A stretch of 64,000 nt of DNA from Sipunculus nudus (Eukaryota > Annelida > Sipuncula > Golfingiida > Sipunculidae), in the NCBI GenBank assembly GCA_026874595.1, contig CM049310.1:32241558-32305557 (forward strand). Direction: 5' to 3'. Shown here in pieces: positions 48,331 through 59,891 of the stretch (the stretch's first letter is position 1; the number at the start of each line of letters is the position of its first letter). A program made the translations under genes and the position numbers. The notes beneath the pieces are model-generated. The model was not told the DNA's origin and searched no databases. It was given only the letters and a program-made list of their open reading frames with translations.

Positions 48331-49560
48331 GAAGCAAATGCAAGAGTTATCGTAAAAATCAATCTTGCTCAAAGGTACCCCATTATTTTAAGAATATTCT
48401 TTAAGAATGCCCTATGGCCTAAAGTATATGCAGATATTCCACAAATTTTTGTAAAGCAGTAATATATCTTGTACAAAGTATTCACTTTGCGACACTTTTG
48501 CGTTATTTAAAAGCTGATGGACCATCGATGTAATTTTAAATCGGCACTGTTGACCAGTCCATTCTTCCATGGTACCTTTTCATGTCTGTAGATGAGTGTG
48601 GTGTTTGTTAGACAACATTGATGTCAAAATGGTCATCCATGCATCACCGGCAATTGACTGATATCATCAGTTTGTCTGGCTTATTCATTATCAGTTCTCC
48701 AGCAATAAAAATGTTGTAAACATTGTAAACCATTTTGTCATATTTTGGATTATTTGTCTCATACAAAATCAAAGCAAGGTCAGGCATTTATTTTTACACA
48801 GGCAGTCAGCGGAATAGCTCTTGCAACCTTTGGACCAGAAGGGTTTACACTGCTTCACTTGTATGAACAAGTCATCTGAGGACAACAGGGCTCCCCAGCA
48901 TGGGGCATTCAGAAAATCCTTGACCTTTAATCCCTGATTATTATATGAGATTCCTAACCCTGTATACAATACATGCATGAATATGATAGCTATATGGTTA
49001 TTGGCTGTTGAGTTATATAGAGTTATCCCGAAACTTAAACCTGAGCTAGACTGAGATCTGTACAAAGTTTGTTCATTAGGTGGTAATTACTGGTCCAGAA
49101 ACTAAATTATGGGGAAATTTTTTATAGCTGTGCTGGGTATTGTCACTTTACATCAGTCTACTAAGTTTAATTGAAATATTTTCATCAGCAAATGGAGCAA
49201 TGAGCCTAAAAAACAAACTTTCACCGGACATGTTCATGAACAACCAGGGCCTGTGACCTTGATCTTTTGATCCCTAAATCATACTGCAAATTCTTAAGTG
49301 GCTTCGCATAATACAACATCATTTTCAACTGCTATTTTGTCTTTTTAAGTGTGTTTGTATATGAGCCATGATGCAGCTGATCCCAAGGTGCTGCTGTGTG
49401 TGTAAACAACAGATTATTTGCGTCCAATGCACATACATACCACACCCATGCATTATTTGGCCAGTTAGATTTAATGCATTTCCTGACAGCTTTGTATGTT
49501 AGTAAATCTTTTCTCAACTAGATTTATCTTCTTTAACCTGGGGTGTCTACAGATGATGCC
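48331..49560. other. No gene seen
   Basis: AT-rich DNA with no credible coding signal or repeat landmark. Confidence 0.4.
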
Positions 49561-49569
49561 AATGTCAGG

Positions 49570-49717
49570 AGTATATGGACTAAATACTGAAAAACACTGA
49601 AATAACACTAAAATACACTGAAATAATAGTCACTATCACCAAAATACACTGAAATAATAGTAACTCTCACCAAAATGCACTGAAATAACAATAAAATAAA
49701 CTAAAATATGATTTCAT

Positions 49718-49782
<65 letters not shown>

Positions 49783-51175
49783 CAAATGTTGGGAAGTGAA
49801 CTAAATTTGACAAATTTAGTGATAATCTCTCTGTGCTTATAATCTGCACTGTCATTTCATTGATTTTTGTATTTTCAAGTGATATCCATGGGTATTCTCG
49901 GGTATTTTGTGTTCACTCATTATTTCTAGGGAAATGCATTCTGTAAATAAAATAATAGCATTATTAAATTTATAGTAAAGTTGTGTTTTTGAGTTAGTTG
50001 GCTGCATAGTTTTAGTGTTACATAAGAGTAATTTCACTTTGTCTGTTCTATTATACAACATTCTGGTATTTCACCTGTGCTATTTTGGATAAACATGGTG
50101 ACCCAAAATAAATATTAAAATCATCGATAAAAAGAAGTAAAATCAACATGATTTGGATTTAGATTTAATGGTGTGATTGGCTCTCTCTCTCTTGTTATTT
50201 CTTGATATTGATTATTGGTGCACCGACCATAGAGTTTCAATGAGCTGACCATTGAGTTTTAATGAAAGTTGGTCGCTTTGATGCCACTTTCAAGTGCTTG
50301 AATACCAAAGGCAACTATCGGTTACCTCATAATCATGATTTTTTCCCTAGAATGCTGTAATGTAATAGGCAAAAATGGCAAGAATTCCCACTTCATATAA
50401 TGAGCCTGTGTTCCCAAATAACTTATGTAAGTATGACATGGTAGATGCAAGAACAGAGGACTGAATTAACCTCTTTGAATTGACAGGGAGCTGGAAAATT
50501 GGCAGAAAGTCTTCCATGAGATGAACACTGCAAAATATGGGTGGTAAGGCATTAATAAATGGCTCCATAAATTCTCTAGGTCTATGCCAATTCTGCTAGA
50601 TTCTCCTAGAAACAATCCCTTCTGATGCCAGGTGCCGCTGCTGCTGTTTAGTCTTACATTTTACCTCACGGTATCCCTCCCCCTTATTTCCCCCGACCAC
50701 TGACCTGGCCATTCTAGTGCAAGTAGATGTCCTGGATTGTGGTTTAATTCTTGATTATTATAATTAATTAAAATGATACTTTGAATTGCATATCATAGTA
50801 ATAATAGTAAAATTAAGAAGAGCACTGCAAATATGCACAATACGCCCGTTGTGTATCTGGTGACCTTTGACCTCAATAAATAAGCATGTGTGAATTCTGA
50901 TGAGAATGTAATTGAGTTGGTAAATATGTACTATGAGTCTCATGAAAATGCACAGGATTTTTGTTAAGTCACCAAGGTTACCTCTAACCTCATGAAATAT
51001 GCCTGAATTTTTAAAATAATGATCATTATCACAATTATCTACTCCATGTACATATTTAAGTATTTTCAGTGTATTTTGGTGTTACTGCAGTGTATTTAAG
51101 TAGTACTTAAGGACTATTATTTCAGTGTTTTTTTCAAGCGGTATCCCTTTATTTCAGTGTATTTCAGGGTGGTAA
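49570..51175. repeat. Inverted arms rich in CACTGAAATA around 1.4 kb
   Basis: The left arm (49570-49700) repeats CACTGAAATAATAGTCACTA, CACCAAAATACACTGAAATA. The right arm (51055-51175) has the reverse form (CTATTATTTCAGTGT, TTTCAGTGTATTTTGGTG). The DNA between has no coding signal. May be ends of an unnamed element. Confidence 0.45.
49721..49779. repeat. AT microsatellite
   Basis: About 29 AT dinucleotides directly beside the left CACTGAAATA arm. Confidence 0.95.
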
Positions 51176-51729
51176 GACGGCAAGTAGTATTGGAAGCAAT
51201 ATATGGTTACACTATTTAATATGTCATTGACATTTAATAAAATAAACATAAAAAGAGCAATATATGTAAATGTTATTAACAAGGCCTGTCATTTTTTCAT
51301 GATTAAGGATTAGCAAACATAATTTATTCAATATGTATATAGGGTACCTATATATGCTCTCCTGAACTTCATTCCAGCGAGCTAAAAATTATCCCGGAAA
51401 AACATGCGTGCCGCCAAATGTTTATTTGGCGCAAGTGAAACAATGTCTGTCATCAGGTCATGTGTAAAAGTACATTACCACTGATTACAGGTTACCTGCT
51501 GCCAGCTACATCAGTCAGGCCTGTATGTATCATCTTTGTATTTACCGGTAACGCACACAGTTCTTATTTATTGTTCGGCAGACATATATTTACCGCGAAG
51601 GGATCCAGCAGGCAAATGTGTAGTAGTCCTAAAACACTGGGTCGGGGCATCAACCACGCAATTTCGATCGCTGCTGGCATGCTGCAGGTACACATGTAAA
51701 CACTGAAGCTGGAGTCACGTTGGTTGAGG

Positions 51730-51860
51730 GAATCCCCATTTGATTGGCTTAACCTGAATTGGTTGGGCCAATCACAGTAGCAACATGCCCCCTGCGTCGT
51801 TTTACCATCCACTGTGTGTTACAGACTACCGAACGCCAGCATCTGAGCAATGGAGAGTGC
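51730..51860. promoter_or_regulatory. Cluster of CCAAT motifs
   Basis: Within about 50 bases there are inverted CCAATs (TGATTGGCTT near 51741, GAATTGGTTG near 51757) and a direct CCAAT (GGCCAATCAC near 51769). The surrounding 400 bases are unique-looking and less AT-rich than the flanks. This resembles a proximal promoter, but no convincing exon follows; ATG at 51851 opens only 16 codons. Confidence 0.25.
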
Positions 51861-52610
51861 CGCGATTAGTAATAACAACTATTTGTACAATCGATTGTAA
51901 AATAAATGATTATTATTGTAACATGCTAAAATGTTGCGAAAGTGGTCAAAATATTAATTGAGTGTGATCTGTATTGTGAAATTTTAATTTACTCACCCAT
52001 TAGTATTTATCAAAATGACATACAACTGATATTGAACCTAATTTACAAGACTAATTGAAATATTTCAAGTGACACAAGCTAAGTTGCATTCAGTTCTAAA
52101 ACTTAAATCGTCCTGTTGTTAGGTTTGCTCTTTATTGTTGTCATTAGATAATGCCACGTAAGCGCACTTGATTTGTTAAATGGATATCTAGTTGGATAAC
52201 TACCGGTATACCATGAAAATGTGACGCCCATATGCGGTTCTTGTTTACAATTGCACCAATAATTTTATACCTTGACTTTATAATGAAGAGGGAAATAATG
52301 ACTGGTTGATTTACATTCATACCATATATATGATACGGCTTACTCAAGATTCCTTGTTGCTGTGAATATAAATCAAAATGGCTTATGAAAAATTAATGGT
52401 AAACTGGCATATCATGTGATTATACAGTTGATATATAGGTATCACTGATCCAACGGACAAAAGCGTTCGCCTGTTTTAAACATGAAAACAAAATATTTCA
52501 ATAAAATTAGTTGTTGTGTGATCTAAACGCTCCACACGCAACGGTTATACACTACATGCACTCGCCCAAGATCTCCCTCGCTGTAACCCCTGTTTTGTAT
52601 GGCAAGGGTT

Positions 52611-52800
52611 GGCACAGAGCAAAGAGTTGTAATCAGACCAGTATGAGAGTTGTATCGCATTGTGCATCCAGCTCCAAAGTTTACAACATGCGACACCCGC
52701 TCTCGTTGGTCTGATTCTTTCCCTGTGCCAGAAACGATGTAATCAAACCCACGAGAGCGGGTGTCGCATGTTTAAAATTTGGAGCTGGATGTGATATAAC
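52611..52800. repeat. Foldback element with nested pairing
   Basis: CATCCAGCTCCAAAG through CATGCGACACCCGCTCTCGT (52665-52714) is the near-complement of 52742-52791 (ACGAGAGCGGGTGTCGCATG through TTTGGAGCTGGATG). Inside and outside, GGCACAGAGCAAAGAG (52611) also pairs with CTTTCCCTGTGCC (52717-52729), so two alternative folds exist. Confidence 0.65.
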
Positions 52801-53317
52801 GCTCACTTTGGTTGATTTCATTTGAATTGCGTATCTATATTGGTATCCATAATAAAAGTTAAATTGCAGTAATCCAGGTTCGGAAGAGTGGTTATGTAAA
52901 TTTTATATCTGTTACTAACTAGGCTTAAATAAAAGGTAAATTAGATAAGGATGATGACAGAGATTGTGCCCATATTTAAGTGTTCAGACAAACGAAGCTA
53001 CACGCAGGCTACAATTAATATTTATTTTATAAACTCGGTTCCAAATATACACAGGCCAATGTTGAACATAGTGAGATATTTATTGGAAATCAAAATAATT
53101 GACTGATACCATATGTTCCACGCCCGTGCCAGAACACAATCATGTTATGCTACGTGCATGATAAATTGATCCACATTGCATTTTAATATATACCTGGATC
53201 TCCATGGTCACAATTACGTCATCCGTTAATTCACTTAAAACTAGTGTTTACACCATACTCTTCACACATGTAGACATATGTAAAATCAAAGGTGAGTTTT
53301 GCGCCGGCCTTGTGACG

Positions 53318-54586
53318 TCACAGAACAATGTCATCGAAATGGTCTTTATGGCGAATTTGCGCTCCTTTGCATTCGCCGCTTTTGAGAGCACGCTTCAGTC
53401 CATCAAATATTACAAGGTGATCATTTGGCATTACTTTAAACATAAAGAATATCTTAAGGCGATGACATACACTTTTTGGTTTAGTGAGCATCATAAAATG
53501 TTCATTATGCGTGGGTACGATTCCTGCCTTCTCAGCTAATACCCCAACGTAAGCGTCCTCTAAAGCGATTGGCGTTACATAGCGGCGGGCGCGATTCATT
53601 TTCTCAAAAGCCACCATGTCAAATAAATAGACCGGTCCCTCAATCAAATCTGGGAAAAAAGGTTTACTAAAATCTTTTTCGGAGACATAGCGCCAGTCAT
53701 CGGCTTTCCGGATTGGAATGTCTTTGCGCAGCAGACGACCGATGTATATGTCTTGCTTATCTTTCAGTTTTACATCAAGCCATCCCAAAATTGACGCCAT
53801 GTTGATATAGACGTTATCCTGAACTTTCAGGATGTACTTTGGCCGACATGTGTTTGTTTGTTCATTCAACCACTTCATGCCCATCATGAACTTGCGGGTT
53901 TGTTCGTATGGGGTATCAGGGAACACCCCTTGAAGGATATCTCCACGTTTCTCGTGTTCTTTCTTAATGATATCATCATATACCCCTCCCACGTGACCCA
54001 TGACAAAGAATGTGAACCATCTCCTCGATTTGATAGAATCATACTTCCCGTCTGTATATACACCCCATGATTTCCGGATCGCGTCCCGCGTACCAGGGTC
54101 CTGCGGCCGAGTTTGAACCATGATCGCGAGTTGTATGTCTCCTTGGCACATGACTCCGGGGGAATATTTTAACTCGACCGGAAATTCTTTCGGCTGTGGA
54201 GCTCCGAAATGCTTCTCGGGTATCCTCTTATCGCCGGAATGTTTGTTTGGATCAAAAATAGGAAGGTTGTGAGGTCCCCCTCTCAGTTGATTATCCCTCA
54301 ATACTTTTTTGTACTCTTCTTCCTGTGGGTCTTCTGGGACTTCCTGTATTCCCTTAACCCCAATAATGGTGTCTTGTACTTGCGGTAAAATGAATTTTGG
54401 GTTAATATGTTCCAGCTTTGTTTCAGCAGGCGTCGTCTCACGGATTCTGAACCAGATGTTGAAGAAAATGAAAGTTATACCGATGAGTAATACCCATCCA
54501 TACAGAGTCAGAGTCCGGTTCTTTGTGCTGTATAGCTTATCCCTGGTGGATTCTAATTTGCTGCGCAACATCAGATTTTTAAACAT
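53318..54586 (-). CDS. GT31 glycosyltransferase, beta-1,3-galactosyltransferase-like, single exon
   Basis: A complete 422-residue type II membrane protein with no intron. It has a short basic cytosolic tail, a transmembrane anchor at about residues 28-46 (LYGWVLLIGITFIFFNIWF), a stem to about 148, then the lumenal domain. Family landmarks seen: the start of the fold (LAIMVQTRP, 153-161), RDAIRKSWG (167-175), KYILKVQDNVYIN (250-262), and ALEDAYVGVLAEKAGI (341-356), the last matching the family EDVYVG box. Known: GT31 enzymes act in the Golgi and add beta-1,3-linked Gal or GlcNAc to glycans. Odd: the usual DDD metal-binding triad reads QDN (256-258), so catalysis may be lost or altered. The exact donor and acceptor cannot be told. 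The start is supported by the tail plus anchor layout. Confidence 0.88.
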   Translation of the reverse strand: MFKNLMLRSKLESTRDKLYSTKNRTLTLYGWVLLIGITFIFFNIWFRIRETTPAETKLEHINPKFILPQVQDTIIGVKGIQEVPEDPQEEEYKKVLRDNQLRGGPHNLPIFDPNKHSGDKRIPEKHFGAPQPKEFPVELKYSPGVMCQGDIQLAIMVQTRPQDPGTRDAIRKSWGVYTDGKYDSIKSRRWFTFFVMGHVGGVYDDIIKKEHEKRGDILQGVFPDTPYEQTRKFMMGMKWLNEQTNTCRPKYILKVQDNVYINMASILGWLDVKLKDKQDIYIGRLLRKDIPIRKADDWRYVSEKDFSKPFFPDLIEGPVYLFDMVAFEKMNRARRYVTPIALEDAYVGVLAEKAGIVPTHNEHFMMLTKPKSVCHRLKIFFMFKVMPNDHLVIFDGLKRALKSGECKGAQIRHKDHFDDIVL

Positions 54587-55230
54587 CGTGACGTTTTCGT
54601 CTGGTTCTACACTAATTGTAACAAAACCGTAGTCAAGTGGATGATTTCAAATTTAACCCAAGCGTGTGTGGTTATCACAATTACGCCGAGCTACTAGGAT
54701 TAATATACTCCAAGTGTGCTTCAAGTGACTGTAATTACTTAAAGCCTGCTTCAGATAAATCGGATAATTCCAGCAGAAAAAAATCAGAAAATATTGCAAA
54801 AAAACGAGCTAATACGATAATTCCAAATTATTTGAACCTTCACTGACTAGGCTTCCACAATCCATCATGACTCAACGTCAACCGACAAACACTTGTTGAT
54901 GCGCACTGTTAAACTGCCCCATATCGACCCGGCACGTTTTACTTTACACGTCTACGATGCACCTGTTCAGAAGTCCCGCGTCGACAACAGATGGTTTCTA
55001 CTGATTGGTCAATAATCAGCTGCTCAGAGTTCGTTAAAATCGAATCACCTTTACATGCCTATATTACACGGTGCTTTTTACATTAAACATTTATACATAA
55101 TATATACAGAGAGTGAGTGACAGAGAGAGAGAGAGAGATAGTCGGTTGTAGTCGGTTGGTTTTTTTCTCAGGGTCTTCGACCACCCAAGTCTTTACCGAA
55201 CGCCGCAATCCGCATTATAACTAGTTGTAC
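54587..55230 (-). promoter_or_regulatory. Upstream region of the GT31 gene with a CCAAT box
   Basis: This is the 5' flank of the minus-strand GT31 gene. An inverted CCAAT (ATTGGTCAAT on plus, near 55001-55010) lies about 420 bases before the start codon. No TATA box is seen close to the ATG. A short GA repeat (GAGAGAGAGAGAGA) sits near 55124-55138. Placement only suggests a promoter. Confidence 0.3.
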
Positions 55231-55231
55231 A

Positions 55232-55233
<2 letters not shown>

Positions 55234-55286
<53 letters not shown>
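55234..55286. repeat. AT microsatellite
   Basis: About 26 AT dinucleotides. Confidence 0.95.
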
Positions 55287-55287
<1 letters not shown>

Positions 55288-57999
55288 CCATACATCACAG
55301 CTGACATGATAATGTGATCTTATGTCATGTTTGTTAATCGCAGAAAAAAAGATGAAGATGAAGATATTTATATTGAAGAATATCGGCCTTTTGGAAACTT
55401 AACAAATTAATTCAAACGTCGGATTCTCTAAGAATTCGTTCTTTTACAAGGAGCAATGGATATTCCTCACAAGTATGCCCGAGAGTAACTTATAGGTCTA
55501 AAAGACTTAACCTATATATACTCTAAACCATCCTGATCCAGTGTTAAGATAGCCATGGGTAAATATTGAGGCCCAAAATATCTATTTTTTATTTGTTGTT
55601 GTAATTTTGGTTAAATATGCGATTTTTTAAGCATATAGTCTTTACATATTTTTTTTTAAATGACCATTTATGGATCGATCTTTCATTTTAACAAGATATA
55701 CAAACCCTCAATATTATTTCAGCTTCCAATGTAAACGGCAGCATTATAGCACTAGTATTAAAAAATAAATTTATACAAGTCGTTGAGCTAAAAGGTCATG
55801 GACATTTCAGGGTCGATATATAGAAAATAGGTATGGTTCATTTTGAATTTTTCTTATACTTGTTAATGATGACTAATTTATAAAATAACTGAAATATTAT
55901 CCTAGTTTTTATTGGAATATTAATTTATTTTGACATTCACAAAATATTACCGAATTTATTGAAAATTATTTATTGTTATTAATATCATTTCTCCATGAAC
56001 TGCATTGCAATTTCAATTTTTCCATTTCCGCTCCCTGAAACAGATAAAAGTGTTTTCATAAAATTATATATTTTGCATTGACTGAACCGAATTCCTGGAA
56101 GAAAAACATTTTTTTCTATAAATTTTTTCCACAAAAAAAACATGAGGATGTGTGATTTGTTTTAAAAAATTGGTACATCTATGTGCTGTGCTAATTTGGC
56201 AGTGACGTCACTACTGTGACTAATAATTCTAGATATCATCAATAACTTAGCATATCTGACATTTTCAGTCGCAAACTTAAGGTCAGTCCCATACTTTCAG
56301 GGAAGAATAAAAAAACATTGCTAGATTTAAGACATTTCTAAATTTCAACTAGTGATGTCACACATTAGCCAATTAATCAGGGCCCAGTCCATGTTATGGA
56401 TGCAATGCCCCCTGAGCACCACAAATTTATCCAGTGACTTAAATCATCACCAGATTTCGCTCTGTCAGAATGTGACCAACTATTCGCTGCGCCATGCAAC
56501 GCCCTCACTTTATCCCAACCTTGCCCTTTGCTAACCACCACACCATATGGAATTATACTAAATCCTTGGAAAAACTTTCACTAATCTTAAAGGGGCCCAA
56601 TCACCTATTTGACCTTAATAAACTAAAGGTAATCCCTTGGAGTTTTTATAAAAATAGGCCAGACAACGTGGATATCACTGCACACAGCCTGTTTTGTTTA
56701 TAACAACGTGTTTATGATATGCGGGGGCCCGCCAAAATAATCAAAACAAATATAAAAAGGCCATCTGGCAGCAAGTCAGATAAGCAAGAGCTTTGCAAAT
56801 GGCGTTATGCAACAAGTGACCTTTCTACCTCCGCGTATTTGCAACCTACAACCTTAGGTTATGAGTTTTTCACATTTGTCAACATTGCTGTGTTTACAAA
56901 CATGTTGTTGATAAACAAATTCCTACATCTTTCACAAAGGACTAATAAGAAATTTTCACCACCAAAATTACCCTTACATCAATAATATATACACATAGGA
57001 AGCCAGAAATCACATAAAAATTTCTTTTTCTAAATGTAGGTGAATAGGCACCTTTAATCCTAGGTTGGTTTATCAATATTCCCGGGCACCGACCTGTTAC
57101 GTTTCCTAAATCAATGTTGTCTAAAAAAAAGGGTATTGCCTAAATCTATATAAGTTTATCTTGATATGAAAAAGGTAGGTTGAACCTGGTAGCTTGCTAC
57201 AGAAGAATTTATGATTTTGCACCTGTTCCAGTCAGACCTGCAACATGCGCTATTATCAAATTGGCAATCTGCCAAACTTCGGCCTATATATTTACTATAT
57301 TGTCAAACTGCACTTTGAAATAACTGCATATTTTCCTTGTTGTTCGGAGATGGCACAAACACTGGCAAACACACACAAACACATACTCTTCATTGTATGT
57401 GTCTGCTTTATATTTGCAAAGGGAAATGATTTTGTTTGGGAAAGGGTTTTATAACGTTCACTGGGTTAAAGTTGGATTGCTATATAAACTTGAAATCTGC
57501 ATTCTATGTAATGCAAGCCGCTATGTGGGGTCCCTATTGTCGGATGCTCCCCAAACCCTTTATGCCTTCACTTATATGGCCCATGTTCCCATATTCATTC
57601 ATCCATAAGTGACTGTACATTTGTGAATAGTCCGGAACCCGGTTCATATGATGGGATCAACACCAAAATCTAATCGATTATTCATTGGCTCATTCTCGAA
57701 ATGACCCCAAAATTTCACGGGTTTCCGTTCTTGATTGCGCGAGTCGTGTTGTGAACAAACACAAAAACACACACAGCAACGGGGATGAACGCATACCTTC
57801 CTGGCGGAGACAATAAATAGCCGGACACACACGCCCTTCTCTGATTGCTTCCAGCGCATCTTGACACAAGTGGTATTTTACCGTCTTTTGTGGGGTGACA
57901 AAATGATAATTTTGCCATAACGACCACTTTTATTAATACCTGTATATTGTAACGAATTAGGGTGTGGTTCTGTCATCGTAATTTTACAGGATGAATACA
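55287..57999. other. No gene seen
   Basis: AT-rich DNA; frames of 60-90 codons occur but have no family resemblance or splice context. Confidence 0.4.
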
Positions 58000-58052
58000 T
58001 ATAAAAGGTGAATAATGTATTTAAGGTTCGCGATCAGTCAGGGTTATCACGA
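58000..58052 (+). promoter_or_regulatory. Isolated TATA box
   Basis: TATAAAAGG at 58000-58008 is a consensus TATA box. An ATG at 58052 opens a frame of only 21 codons (MDKAGTGQELGTGG...). Possible small gene or chance; no supporting exon seen. Confidence 0.2.
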
Positions 58053-58059
58053 TGGACAA

Positions 58060-59860
58060 GGCAGGGACGGGACAGGAATTAGGTACAGGAGGTTGGGCCA
58101 AATTCCACAATAAATGATCGATAAATTTGTATGGATCGATATGAGATATTGCCTGCCTAACGCATAGGCGTTTTTCACAAGTTCAACGACACAGCGATGC
58201 ATGCCCCACTTAATCAACTGCATAGTCATTTTGCTGCTCTTAGGTGAAAATATATCTTAATACAAACCATTGGCAAGAGAGATTTAATGAAAGGTTTATA
58301 TTTACTTCAATTTATATTTACTATATTTCTAAAACTTTAATCATGACGTAATTAATTTTTTTTTTTATAATATTCTACCACATGAAATATTAAAGCATGG
58401 CACGAGTTCCATGTGATCAAATTAGGGTGCAGGTTTTTTTTTTAGAATTTAACTATTCATAATTATTATTTCAGTTTGATGTACGCTAATATAATTAAAT
58501 AACTGAATGATCAAATGATTATCTTAAATATAATTGCGTAATTGCGTACTATAATTAGTAATAAAAAATACATATATGTTTAACCATGGTTTTGATCTAA
58601 TTGATCAGCTCGATATGGACTGAGGCATTAAACGTTTAATGTTTTAATTGTATCAAGGTTACCAGGCTTAGTACCAGCATAATATGTGTATATGTATCTG
58701 TGGAATGACAATCTGTATAAACGTAAATTATGCATCTGTATTTATCTCACCGTGTGTGAATATATGTATATACATGCACTTTTCCAATCTTATCATTTTT
58801 ATATACATATATTCGTTAATATTAATTTTTCACTTACGTTTTATTTTTATGCAGGAGAGCATTTGCATTAGCCTTATCGGCTACTTTGTTATCCTGTTGA
58901 AATAAACATGTTTAAAATTAAATGTCATGTAAAATATATCCTTAGTTTATATTAATAATATATATAAACATAAACCCACAATCAGCCTTTTTTATTTTTG
59001 AGCCGATATGTTCTTAAAATCATCTCTGTTCATGTCACAAGTCATGCAGATGATAGCTTAGATGTCATTACGTATCAATATGATACCAATTACGAATGAC
59101 AATAAGGAAGTATTTTATGATAACACTCTACAGAACACATTATTTTATGGAATGATGTTGCCCATAGTTCAGTTGGAAATTCAGCAGATTTTTATTTTTT
59201 TTTGGGGGGGGGGGGAGGTCTTAAAATATTGTGGTTTGCCTGAATAATTGTCAACTTTGTACCGGGTACATTTAACACTGGGTATGATCAAATTAAGCCA
59301 GAGCTATTAAATTATTGAAAATTCATTGCTACTTAAAGAGCCCTTGTTAATCTATGATAACATGGAAGTACATGTGATGTTAATGCACGTACAGTTTCAT
59401 CATGCATGCATTAAATATATTATTTCCATATCGACTTTCATTACATAAAAATTACACATAATTAAAAAAAACACCTAAATAATTTGCGTAAAGTGCCTTC
59501 TGATATTGCACACAAGGTGATGTTGAGCAGACACGCGAGTGCATGCATGGTTACCACTGCTAATCAGATAGCTATAAGGTTCCGTATATATGTTGTATAT
59601 ACGTTAAGAGGAAACAATACCGCCAAGTACCGCATATTGACCTTTGGTATGTGTTACCTCGTTTTGTATAGACCTTCATGCACAAATTGGAGCATTCACT
59701 GTGGTGGAAACGTCCTTGATTAATCTGAACCCGGTCAATCACTGTCACATGATCAACCGATCACGTGGTAGCGGAAACGCCTCTCGCCCATACACATCGC
59801 CGCGCAACGCGTGCTCTTCTGTTTTAACTAAAAAGTGCAGTCGGGGGGTCGCCATACATC
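58060..59860. other. No gene seen
   Basis: Very AT-rich to about 59480, then more mixed. A G-run lies at about 59205-59216. Confidence 0.4.
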
Positions 59861-59891
59861 ATGGAAGCTCTGCGGATAATCGTCGTTATAG
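59861..59891 (+). CDS. Possible first coding exon (signal-peptide start)
   Basis: ATG at 59861 opens MEALRIIVVI and ends with one spare G before a donor, GTATGT, at 59892. A short hydrophobic start followed at once by a good donor is typical of a secreted or membrane protein's first exon. The 100 bases upstream are locally GC-rich, with CACGTG near 59763 and CGCGCAACGCG. I could not find a phase-1 partner exon before 64000, so the gene would continue outside the window. Confidence 0.33.

Larger units (their letters stand above)
51180..53317. other. No gene seen; holds a CCAAT cluster and a foldback element
   Basis: Apart from those two items, AT-rich DNA with no coding signal. Confidence 0.4.

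Noticed and set aside
54637-54846. 69-codon frame divergent from the GT31 gene
   Set aside because: Starts at a non-ATG codon, has no family resemblance and no splice context.
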